Source: Anthopleura xanthogrammica (Eukaryota > Cnidaria > Anthozoa > Actiniaria > Actiniidae). From it: a stretch of 64,000 nt of DNA. The notes beneath the pieces are model-generated. The model was not told the origin of the DNA, searched no databases, and saw only the letters and a list, made by a program, of their open reading frames with translations. The translations under genes were made by a program, and so were the position numbers. The stretch is taken from contig OZ025208.1 of the NCBI GenBank assembly GCA_964019055.1, positions 10,887,597 through 10,951,596 on the forward strand, written 5' to 3'. Below are positions 1 through 9,864 of the stretch, piece by piece (position 1 is the stretch's first letter; the number at the start of each line of letters is the position of its first letter).

Positions 1-375
1 GAGACTAAGACAATAGTGAACAATGGGAGTGTTTCTGAGTTTGCAGAGCAAAACTTTTCTGGAAGGATATCGGCTTCTGGGAAGAAACTGGTGATACGGA
101 ATTCGAAAAAGGGTGATTCTGGGAAATATATCTGTATCGTGGAACTCAAGGATATCTCACAACGTGATAACTACTACATCAATTTGGTTGTCAGGATATC
201 ATCAACCATCAAGCCAACGACCAATGAAGTCATGACAAGCGATAAATACAGTACTTCCACACCCTTCCCTGCGTCATCGATAACAAAGAGTGCAACAAAA
301 CGAAAGAGCTGCGCAGCAAGAATGGCTTTTTACCTTCCACTGGCTATTCTCATTTCGTTACCATTTCTCGTCTGA
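1..375 (+). CDS. Partial GPI-anchored immunoglobulin-superfamily protein (3' end only)
   Basis: The frame is open from base 1, so this is the last exon (or its tail) of a gene beginning outside the window. The 124 visible residues hold the end of an Ig domain: the F-strand motif DSGKYIC (Cys about residue 45) preceded by the GRIS...LVIRN E-strand pattern. A Ser/Thr-rich linker of about 35 residues follows, then a basic patch (KRKSC) and a hydrophobic C-terminus ending PLAILISLPFLV with no charged cytoplasmic tail. That ending is the usual GPI-attachment signal, so the mature protein probably sits on the outer cell surface. The same ending occurs in the next two genes, which suggests a tandem family. 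The ligand is unknown. A very short membrane anchor is the alternative reading. Confidence 0.75.
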   Translation, partial: ETKTIVNNGSVSEFAEQNFSGRISASGKKLVIRNSKKGDSGKYICIVELKDISQRDNYYINLVVRISSTIKPTTNEVMTSDKYSTSTPFPASSITKSATKRKSCAARMAFYLPLAILISLPFLV

Positions 376-2659
376 AAATGTCGGTGTTAGTTAAAGTGAA
401 GATACCATTATGTGCATGCGTAGCTACATTACTACATAAAAACTATGAATGTCCTTTCATACCATCGTAATTGTACATGGCCTGGTTCCGTTAGTCGCTC
501 ATGTTCTGTGGTCGTGGGTTTTTGATCCGACCATTGTACCAGCTAAATAGACCAGCATCATCGAACACTGAATGGTGCTAGAGAGCAAGTTCAGTTCTAA
601 AATATTCGGCTCTCAGAGAACCGACGCCAAGAGACATGCCCTACTGACAAAGAACAATATTTCTAGATAAGGACAGAAACTTATAATACATTATTAGATC
701 AGTTTTATCATAAAAGTGACACGGCCGTTGTAATGCCCTAAAGTCAGTAAGTTTGTCAACTACCGGTAATCTAGTCTAGTGTAATACACTGTAGTCAAGT
801 TTAGAAAATCAAACGTCTCATTGAGACGACTCACGGATATGCCTACTACTCTGCCCACTACCACAAAATAAATATGGGATACCTGTGTCCTGTCAAGTGG
901 GTTGGTAGACTTCCCAGGCTTGTTTAAAAAATGAATGTTGTTTACTCGAGAAGGATTCATTTTAATAAATAGTAATACCACCGCGATCGTTTTTTCAAGA
1001 CTGATTCCTTCAGAATTGTTATTGTCTTTGTCCTCTTTGTACTGACCAAAGTGTGTTTGCATCACTGGCCATTATATTCGACCAAATTTCTCTATAGTCA
1101 TTGTATAGTTGAACGCTTAGCTTGTTGGTTTTAGAGGTCGACGATGTCAAACGACAATCATGACTGAACGCAATATTATCGATCTAGAGTAAAAAGCATG
1201 GAATTAAGCGTGTTTTATATTTTTCATTGTTATTTATAGCAGTATTTGAGGCCCTTCGGGTTCTTTATAGAACATTGAATTGAACCACACCATGTGAGAA
1301 TCGCCAAAATAAAAATATACAATTTTGCAGGACGAAGTTAACGAGTGAAATTAACGGCGAAACAATTTGTTATGCTATTCCGGTTTCAACCTTATTTTGC
1401 TACTAACCCTCGATTGTTCAAGCAGAGAATATTGCCGAATATCTTTGAGTGACTGAATCTAATGGTTAGTATCTGCATCGCAAAAAAACACTGCTCAATA
1501 TAAACTTCTAAGCCTTGAATCAGCAGCTAACAGAGCACGCAAAGCAGTCTGGAGGAATTTGAACACAGTTTTTTTATGCATATGCAAAAGTGATTTCATA
1601 TACTCACAAATACTCCTACGGAGTATCCGTGAGTCAAAAAAGGCTTGACTGACTTGGATTGTTATAGCACACTGAACTTACAACTGAGAACAAACGTTAA
1701 AAAGATGACCAAATCCAAATAAGGCGGTCTGCCTCATCACTCTAGAAGAATGGATATCTACCTAACCAAACCAAATCTGAAAACTCATTTTTAATTTATA
1801 GGAAACTACGTAACCTAAGTTTGGGACTTTCCCGATTAATTTCATCATTTGGGACTTCCCCGATCAGTAATAAACAAATCTAGTCTGCTCATAACTATTC
1901 ATCTGTTCATTCAATCTCCATCGTTGTCGCACTCGGAAATAGAATTACAGGATTACTTAGAAAGCTGCAAATATCGAGTAAGTTATCTCCTTTAATATAT
2001 CTTATTCATTTAACTTGAAGAATGATTTTTGGTATTATGAAATTTCAACCCTTGATTTAATGTGACGCGCACGTTGAGTATTAAAACTGCATTAATTTGG
2101 ATCTTGTGGCGCAGTTTATAAAGAGCCGTTCTTGGTCCAAGCACAGTTAATATCCTTGGAAGCAAAAACTATAATGTGCTTGTACACTTTCGGAAGTCTG
2201 AGTACATATTGCGGGGCCTAGACTTCGTCCACTATTTACTAAGAAGCGGAAATATACAAGAACAACGCTTGTTTTCTTGGAACTGAAAATCGTTTTTGAC
2301 CTAGCTTTACATACATGATTGAAAAACAACGCTTAACAATATTTATTGTTCAAGGTTAATGATCTATTATTTTGAAGTGAATTCTGATTTGTGTTAATTC
2401 AGTGTCTGCACGATGACCTTGACAAATGAACTGAAAGTGCTTATCAAGTGAAAATTTGGGGAAAATTCCCGGCTGCTAAAAAATGATGAAGCATAAAAAT
2501 TCACGGAGTCACGCGCAATCTAGCCAGACGTACGGCTTCATAGTTCAGGCCACGCAGAGGGGGGGGGGGGGGGATATAATGGAGTCAAAAAAATTCCAAT
2601 TAAATTCCTTTTTTAAGGGTTTAACCAACCCAAAATATTTTTTTATTCTTACAGAAATA
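376..2659. other. Intergenic region and probable 5' UTR exon and intron of the next Ig gene
   Basis: No convincing coding exon is seen. A splice-donor-like site (GTAAGTTATC) begins at 1978 and an acceptor with a T-rich tract ends at 2654, just before the ATG at 2660. I infer that a 5' UTR exon ends at 1977 and is joined to 2655. A run of 15 G lies at 2559-2573, inside that putative intron. Confidence 0.4.
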
Positions 2660-3433
2660 ATGTTGTATCTTGAATTTATAATCCTGTGTGTGTTTGGCAT
2701 GGCATACGCTAAAATGAGTTTCAAGAAAGTGAAAGCAGCGAAACAAGGAACTGCCTTTCTACACTGTAATACTAGTGGACAGGACTTCAGGTGGTACGAC
2801 AATTCCAATGGAATAATAAACAATAAATTTGGAAAGTACACAATCTTTCAAAATGGAACACTGAAGATAGAAAAGGTGACCTCGCTAGATGTCGGACAAT
2901 ACAAATGCCGTATCGCTGGCACCATCAGATCAACCATCATTTTCAAACTCGTAATCAATACTGAAACTATAATCTCCACTGTCAAGACCAAAGTGAATCT
3001 GACTTGCCAGGCGGAAGTCCCACAAAATCAGAGGAACACTACAACAGTCTATACGTTTTACGCATTCCTAAATGATAAAAAAATTCTGATCAGCGAGAAT
3101 GGAAGACTGACTAAACAGAGCCAAGAATTTGGTCAGGGAAGACTTAGGGTGACCAAAAAAACATTGCAAATCAATGCGATAAAGAAAAAGGATGGGGGCA
3201 AGTTCCTCTGTACTGTCATATGGACAAGTGCAAATCACAAAGGTCACTCGGAGTACTTCTTTAATGTTGAAGTACATCAAGAAAGCACAAATGAACCCCC
3301 TACCATACAGAAAAAAGACAAACCTAAGGCAGAAGAGGGTAGGGTTATCAATTCCAGCAGGAAAATGGAAACAAACATTTGGTATCTTATGATGCTGATG
3401 TCAATAGTGGCCTCGAATTTCGTAGTAAACTGA
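2660..3433 (+). CDS. GPI-anchored two-Ig-domain cell-surface protein
   Basis: A 257-residue protein. The ATG at 2660 was chosen because it opens a signal peptide (hydrophobic residues 2-17, cleavage near AYA-K) and lies 5 bases after a splice acceptor; the open frame further upstream has no such signal. Two Ig domains follow: the first has Cys36 and Cys83 with motif DVGQYKC, the second Cys116 and Cys184 with motif KKDGGKFLC. N-glycosylation sites include NTS, NGT, NLT and NTT. The end is a short Glu/Lys/Pro linker, NSS at about 231-233 as a possible omega site, then a hydrophobic tail (WYLMMLMSIVASNFVVN), the GPI-signal pattern. It is the second of three tandem same-strand Ig genes. The domain calls rest on visible motifs; adhesion or recognition at the cell surface is inferred and no ligand can be named. 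Confidence 0.8.
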   Translation: MLYLEFIILCVFGMAYAKMSFKKVKAAKQGTAFLHCNTSGQDFRWYDNSNGIINNKFGKYTIFQNGTLKIEKVTSLDVGQYKCRIAGTIRSTIIFKLVINTETIISTVKTKVNLTCQAEVPQNQRNTTTVYTFYAFLNDKKILISENGRLTKQSQEFGQGRLRVTKKTLQINAIKKKDGGKFLCTVIWTSANHKGHSEYFFNVEVHQESTNEPPTIQKKDKPKAEEGRVINSSRKMETNIWYLMMLMSIVASNFVVN

Positions 3434-6400
3434 CACAGTACTTAGGCAGTACTTAGATATCAGTAATATTTTCAATTCATCTCCAAAAGAAAGCAGCGCC
3501 TCTTAGTATTCATTTTATTCATATCAGTTTCTAAAGATTTCAACAAAAGAACATGTACTTATAGTAGCTGTACTTATTCACTTTCTATTTATAACTTCCT
3601 TTTTTCTTTTTGGATTGGAATATTGGAATATTTAGCGAATAGGCTCGTATTCATGCAATTCGCTAAGCTCACAGACTACGATATTTTAGTAATTACGATT
3701 ACCAAGGAAACTGATTTGTCTTAGCTTTTACGCGGTATGAATGAATTATATTATATTTATTTATCCTCATGGTTTACAGTAACTGTATATATTTTCCACC
3801 AAGATATCATAACTCTGGAAACAGGTATCTTCGTTTACGTTTTGTTCATTCATGCCAGAGTTTATAGTAAATTTTTATTCAGAATGTATATAATTAGCTA
3901 CAATATTGTAAATACAAAATAAATAGTATCCAAATTCGTCCATACATTACTAATCTACGAATGAATGAATGAATGAGTTCCGATGAGTAACTAGCAATTT
4001 TAAAATGTTTCGATTTCATTAGGTTATTTCAATTTCAATTTTTTATGAATAATGCATAATCTTTAATTTATAATTAAAACTACGAACTGAAGAAAAAAGG
4101 TTTTCGAGTAACATTTATTGTATTCTGTATTAAAATACAAGATTTATATTATCTTAATTACTTGTATCGCCGGAAAAAAAGGAGGGGGGGGGGGGGGGGG
4201 GGAGGGGGGAGATGAAAAAACAAGAATGTAAATTACCAATTAAAAATCATAAAATTAATACTGTTAATCATAAGATTTATTGAAATATAGAAATTCATTA
4301 GTAAATTAAAAATGCAAATAGTATTTGAAGAGGAAAAATGGGGCACCGACATCTGACTTTCAGATGAATTCAATGGGAATTCAAGGATTGTGAGGAAAAA
4401 GAAAATATATACATTTATGCATATTTCTTTTCTATTTCTGTACACTACTCTAGTCTACTTATTCCTTATCTCCCTTTTCATTTTCTTTCGAAAGCTTCTC
4501 TCTCATGCGAAAAACGTGCCAGAAGAACTTCATTTCGAACTTAGCCCTAGCCCCAATATTTTTTTTCGATAGCAGGGTGGCGTTTTGTTGACATCCACTA
4601 AATACGTAGAAAAACCGGAATAGAACCGGATAGACGCTATTGTTCCGTTTTCTGAACTGCGTCATCTTGGCGTTACCTGCATCTTAGATTTTCATAATTA
4701 CTGAGTTCTGATGTTATTACAAAGATAAGGATGGCCGACTAACCTACTGTTTATTACAAAAAAGAGAGACATGAAATTACGAGGATAGTTCTTTTGGGGC
4801 GCTTTTCAAAGATTTCGCGAAACATTGTTCGAAAGTGAAAGTAGGTAATAATTTCCCCTAATCTTGAGACGTTTTGGCCTCGTGACTTGATGTCATTGAT
4901 AAACAACTTATGAACGTCACGGTTCAGGTGCCTTGTGTCAACGACGAAGAAATAAATAAGGATACTTATCGGACACTTAATCTAAATGTAGTTGACGACA
5001 GATTGAGTGATTGGCGAAAAGAAAAAAAGGCCTCAAATCAGGAAATGCTTGTTTTTTCAACAGCCAATAACGAGGCGCGCGTGACTTCCACCTGACCTAT
5101 TTCAATGACTTTTCCAGTCGTGCATAAGAATACTAATCGTTATCGGAAGAGGACTGCGAGCCAAGCATCTAATCAGAGATAAAAAGTTTCTAAGAAAAGG
5201 AGGAACTTGAAAATTCATTCTTAAGAAGAGTCATTGCAGTTGACGATTCATTTATTGGACCTAGATCTACAGTCTTAGCAAAGGTAAGTTACCCGAAAGT
5301 TTTTTGATTTTTTTTATCAGAGTATTACATTGTTTTTGGACCCTCGATAGACTCGAAATCAGCTAGGAAGGGTTACTTTAAGCACCTCCCTGCTTTATGA
5401 ATTTACAGTCCTTTAGGTGAAAAAGACTTCCTGAATTGAACGCCATCACAATGAAAAACTAAACGTTTGTTGCTCCGTTTCCGACATTAAAAAGAAATTA
5501 AGGCAGCTTCATTACATAAGCTTTTTGGATAAAATCACCCATATTACGTTGTCATATGCCACTGGATACGAGCAATTTACTTTCAAGATAAAAATAGAAT
5601 TTTGCAGCTCATTAAGAAGTTCTTATTGCTAGTGCACGAAAATGATTAAGAGATCAAAGCAGGACACCAAAACGGTATAATGATATAGCAAACAACATTC
5701 GTAACTTGATCAAAACATATGTTTTGCTACTTGTTCTATTGTCCATAGCATGTCGAAAAAATATTGCATTTTTTTGACAAGACGATATTTGGAACGGACA
5801 CAAGGTTAAAAGATTCCGTTTTTCGCCTTAATTGATAGAAGATTGCTCGAGGTAATCAAGTTTCCATGTGTTATTCAGTCCTGTTATAACCATTATTCGT
5901 GGTTTGTTTTGCTTGGACTATAGAAAGCTTAGTCAGCTCTAAACTACACGTGTCACGAAAAGCGGAACTCGTAAGGAAAAATAGTTTGTACATATCAAAT
6001 GAATTACGCAAGGGTATACCGATCATGCCACACAGTAGCACAGTAGCAAAACTTAATTGTTTCATTACTACTCGATAAAAAATCGAATATTAAAGCGATG
6101 TTTTTTCGATCGCTACATGGTGCGCAATCATAACAGTGACAGCGAAGATTATTCATATTCCATTACGCACTTTGTTTTGGTTTTAGACTTCTATGTTTGT
6201 ACAATCGAATTAATCGCCTCAAAAGAATTTCCGCAGATGATAATAACAGGAGGGAATGGAAAGGAAATCCGTATTTTTTGACCCTTGCGAAATCGATAAA
6301 AAGTCAAAAAGTTATCTCTTTCTACGTCAAGCAAATAAGTCAAATAAGTATCAGATTACGTCTTCGATGAATAATGTATTCTCGGTTAGAGAGAAGACGT

Positions 6401-6797
6401 GCGCCAGCCATTCAAACATTAAAAAATTAACAGAAATATACTTTGCTCGCAAAAAGTAATGTATCACGAAAAAGAAGAATATATTTCGCTCAAAAAAGAG
6501 GAAAATACTCTTTGATTTCTGTTATCATTTCACTTAACAAGCTAATTGACTCGAGTATATTTGTTTTTATTGTAAACAAAATACATCATCCAGCATGAAT
6601 ACTAGCACGCATCAATATTCATCTTTTTATACAAAAGACACTGCATGGAAGGATTACGAAAATCTAAAATTGTAGACACGGGGGTTTTTATGAAGACCAT
6701 CACGAGATTTTCTACCTAAATATTATTGTACTAATTATCCTTTCTAATAGCATAAACATCTTTTTTGTCAAAACAGGTTTTAATTGTTCTAAGAAAA
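3434..6797. other. Intergenic region with probable 5' UTR exon of the third Ig gene
   Basis: AT-rich DNA with no supportable coding exon. A donor-like GTAAGTTACC begins at 5283 after a purine-rich exon-like stretch, and an acceptor ends at 6776, 21 bases before the ATG at 6798. This repeats the 5' UTR intron layout of the preceding Ig gene. A run of 19 G lies at 4184-4202. Short open frames here (for example 4910-5095) show no recognisable domain. Confidence 0.4.
4184..4202. repeat. Poly-G homopolymer tract
   Basis: Nineteen consecutive G, followed by further G-rich sequence to about 4209. Similar tracts occur at 2559-2573, 10937-10954 and 53482-53494. They are probably slippage-prone and may be length-uncertain in the assembly. 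Confidence 0.9.
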
Positions 6798-8234
6798 ATG
6801 GCTTCAAATGGTGCATTGTTCATAATGGTACTACTATTGCTCTTTGGGACTGGAAGTAATCCACGAGGAGAGAAAATTGAAAAAGATGTTAAAGTTTGCG
6901 AAAAAGAGACAGTCACTTTAGTTTGTGGAACTGATGCACAGAAAGCTTCATACCGCTGGAAGTTTGCATCAAGAAAACAAGTTCCAATAAAAACTGATAA
7001 GTATGAACAGTTGCAAAATGGAGCAATACTGTTGGTGAAAAATATTGACCATTCTGATGTTGCAAAAATAAAGTACATTAGCTGTCATACTCACTCAGAA
7101 GATATGAGAAAAATTATCTATTTATACAAGATTGTGATCAATTGTGAAAATTTCCAGACACCTGCTGGATCATCAGTGAGACTTCCTTGCAAAACTAATA
7201 TTCCAGATGATGAACTAGATTACATAAAATGGACCTTTGTTTTCAAAAGGCATTCCAAGACTGAAAGAATGAAGCTTTTCAGAAAAGATGGGACAACAAC
7301 ACTTGCTTCTTCCTTAAAATTCAATGGAAGAATTTCTGTACAGAATAAAACTTTGATACTACAAAACATTAAGATGGAGGATGTTGGTGCATATCAGTGT
7401 GTTGCTTATCGCAAGAAGAATTTTCATCTAAGCAATTCAATATATTACTATAATGTAAATGTTACAGCTAGAACAACAACCGAGCCAATAGCTGTGGACA
7501 CTACAGCCTCAACAAATACAATTACCTTAGGTCCAAATATTGGGTATACAGTGGAACCTGCCAAAACTGTTGCACCAAATACTTCATCCCAGCCTCAATT
7601 CACAACACCAACAACTCCAACAAGAAAAACAGTAAATATATCTACTGAGAGTATGCAGGTGTCAACAACACCCACATCATCATCAACAACACTGACAACT
7701 CCAATAAGAAAAGCAGTTAATATATCAACTGAGAGTATGCAGATGTCAACAACACCCACAGCATCTTCAACAACACTGACAACTCCAATAAGAAAAGCAG
7801 TTAATATATCAACTGAGAGTATGCAGATGTCAACAACACCCACAGCATCTTCAACAACACTGACAACTCCAATAAGAAAAGCAGTAAATATATCAACTGA
7901 GAGTATGCAGGTGTCAACAACATCCACAGTGTCTTCACGAATAAAGTCTACACAAAGTTCAGTATTACAGACCAATACTAGATCTACTGTTTTAACTACA
8001 CAGACGGCAATGCCAACTGCAGCTTCCTTGCCAAACACAGAACTAAATAAAAGGTTTACTACAAAACCAAGAGACTTGTTACCTACAACTTCATACACAG
8101 CAAATTCAAATGAGACTCAAAAACAGGATGATAGAACTCCAAATGGAACTACCAGATCAGCTCCATCTAAGTGGCTTTTGATGATTCTTTTATTTAATTT
8201 AGTAAATTCTCTACTTAATTATGCTTGCGCATAG
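6798..8234 (+). CDS. GPI-anchored two-Ig-domain protein with mucin-like repeat stalk
   Basis: A 478-residue protein. The ATG at 6798 gives a clear signal peptide (MASNGALFIMVLLLLFGTGS) and follows a splice acceptor at 6776. Ig domain 1 uses Cys43 and Cys96 with a degenerate F strand; Ig domain 2 uses Cys131 and Cys201 with motif EDVGAYQC. Residues about 225-455 form a Thr/Ser/Pro-rich stalk that includes four copies of a 28-residue unit (core IRKAVNISTESM), each with an NIS glycosylation site, so a heavily glycosylated extended stalk is likely. The protein ends in a hydrophobic tail (KWLLMILLFNLVNSLLNYAC) typical of GPI addition. This gene and its flanks are poorer in CpG than the two Ig genes upstream. 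The Ig fold and anchor are read from motifs; the recognition role is inferred. Confidence 0.85.
   Translation: MASNGALFIMVLLLLFGTGSNPRGEKIEKDVKVCEKETVTLVCGTDAQKASYRWKFASRKQVPIKTDKYEQLQNGAILLVKNIDHSDVAKIKYISCHTHSEDMRKIIYLYKIVINCENFQTPAGSSVRLPCKTNIPDDELDYIKWTFVFKRHSKTERMKLFRKDGTTTLASSLKFNGRISVQNKTLILQNIKMEDVGAYQCVAYRKKNFHLSNSIYYYNVNVTARTTTEPIAVDTTASTNTITLGPNIGYTVEPAKTVAPNTSSQPQFTTPTTPTRKTVNISTESMQVSTTPTSSSTTLTTPIRKAVNISTESMQMSTTPTASSTTLTTPIRKAVNISTESMQMSTTPTASSTTLTTPIRKAVNISTESMQVSTTSTVSSRIKSTQSSVLQTNTRSTVLTTQTAMPTAASLPNTELNKRFTTKPRDLLPTTSYTANSNETQKQDDRTPNGTTRSAPSKWLLMILLFNLVNSLLNYACA
7597..7932 (+). repeat. 84-bp coding tandem repeat in the stalk of the third Ig gene
   Basis: Four in-frame copies. 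Matching positions at 7619, 7703, 7787 and 7871 are exactly 84 bases apart. The two middle copies are almost identical, the outer ones more diverged. Each encodes 28 Thr/Ser-rich residues with the core NISTESM. Unit number may vary between alleles. Confidence 0.9.
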
Positions 8235-8994
8235 TAGTATAGAGACTAGCTACTAGTTGCATTAATCAAGGATCTCAAGATTATCAATATTTGAGCTCTA
8301 AGGCATATTATGATATGTGTGCCATATGCATGCTGCAATAAGCAGACTTTGAATTGTTTTTGAGTATGACACATACTGTAATAATGCTCATGGATTGAAG
8401 AAAAGGATAGTGTGTCATAGTAGGTAGTATATCATGACAAGAAGAAACTGCATATTTATTCATAAATACACCACCTTAAAAAAAGTGAATTAATAGAAGA
8501 CATATTCTTCTGGTAAAGATATTTCAATGGTGATTTGTAAGCATTTAAATTTATTTGAGACCTTCCTGATTTAGCTTTGTTAGTATTTTGAGGATTGGCA
8601 TTCTTTTTTCAGGATCATTTTTTATGCTATGAAATTTTTTTAAATATTATGCAGTTATTTATTCTATTTATTGTAGTTAAGACTTTAAAGCTTTTAGCTT
8701 ATATCAATAGTTCATCATATAAGTGACATACAAACATATATATATATATATATTATTTATTTAACAGTGTTGTAAATATTGTACATAGATAACAATACTG
8801 TACTTTTCATAACAATATGAAAAATAAATTGATTTATTTACTATACATGACTATACATAGGAAAAGGCCTTTTCCGAAAGTGAGATGCAGGGACTCTTAC
8901 CCTCTCCCCAATGTTTTGATGGTTTAGCAATCATATGATATTTATAACAGCCACCACTCCAACCCCCAATCAAAATGTCTTGGTTCAGTGGTTT
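8235..8994. other. 3' UTR of the third Ig gene and convergent gene end
   Basis: No coding exon. An AATAAA signal near 8822 on the + strand fits the 3' end of the Ig gene. TTTATT near 8835 could serve a minus-strand transcript arriving from the right. A short (TA)n run lies at about 8738-8752. Confidence 0.5.
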
Positions 8995-9574
8995 CTATGA
9001 CTGTTCTCGTGGCAGCTGTTCAACTTCAGACACAAGTCAAGGTCAATGCAGAAAAACTCACAATATAGACATACTTTGTCATGATTACTATTATTGGCTG
9101 AGCTAGCTAACAACATTTGTGATTGGTTCAAAGAATGTCACCATCCACATGGTCAAGACAGTACATGAAGTGTGTCATGTCATTTTACAGACATACCAAA
9201 TCTGCCCCAATAAAAGTCTGTAGTTATATTTGGATACTGGGGAAACCCATGAGGTGCTAATTAGAGGGGGAGGGGTGGGGCAAAACAAGACATAAGTCTA
9301 TATTTCTTGACCTAACCACCATAATATCAAATCATCCATTGTTAATATTCAAATACTTAATATAAGCCTCAGTAAGTTCTTAATCGGAGTTAAAATTACC
9401 AAATTAGGAGTGATAATTAAGCTACAACACAACAGAGATCTATCAAAAAATGCTACTCACAAGATCAATGGCTTGGTTATCAGATTCCAACACAGCGTCT
9501 TCAACAACGGCTTTCTTTTCAAAACTTGTGTCTTCTGAACCACACATTCTTACCATAAGTACTTTATGCTTCAT
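8995..9574 (-). CDS. Tentative small three-exon gene (60 residues), unknown function
   Basis: Model read on the minus strand: exon 1 9574-9461 (ATG at 9574, donor GTGAGTAGC), exon 2 9236-9197 (acceptor TTTCCCCAG, donor GTATGTC), exon 3 9023-8995 ending in TAG. Lengths of 114, 40 and 29 bases sum to 183 in frame, giving 60 residues. The first exon encodes an acidic stretch after MKHKVLMVRMCG; the predicted end contains DFYWGRF and PREQS. I do not recognise a family. The first exon is fairly convincing (good ATG, donor, and a start facing REC114); the two tiny exons are weaker and could be wrong. Confidence 0.35.
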
Positions 9575-9864
9575 TTTTGATATTTATTTTCTCAAATCAA
9601 TGAAAAAATGCTATTAGAATCACTAATTTTCAATATTTATCACGTTTGCTTTGAAGTCTTTCAAATCTTTACTGGACTGAGGACCTGCCACAGGAAACCC
9701 GCGTATACATAAGGATGCGCGCGCGCGTCTAAATTTATGTTGGCGGGAAAACTATCGACCCACATTCATGTTTATAAATGTTTATTTCGGCTATTTATAT
9801 GAGGGTATTTCAGCATTATTTATCGAAAAATATCGAAGTTTATAGACCGTAAAAAGGTTGAAAG
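9575..9864. promoter_or_regulatory. CpG-rich spacer, putative bidirectional promoter
   Basis: This 290-bp interval separates the start of the small minus-strand gene from the REC114 start. It contains a (CG)n cluster around 9718-9726 and a locally much higher CpG density than the DNA on either side. No TATA box is placed confidently. Divergent transcription is inferred from the two outward-facing first exons. Confidence 0.4.

Noticed and set aside
7595..8098. Minus-strand Val-rich frame
   Set aside because: It is the antisense shadow of the Thr-rich stalk repeats of the third Ig gene.
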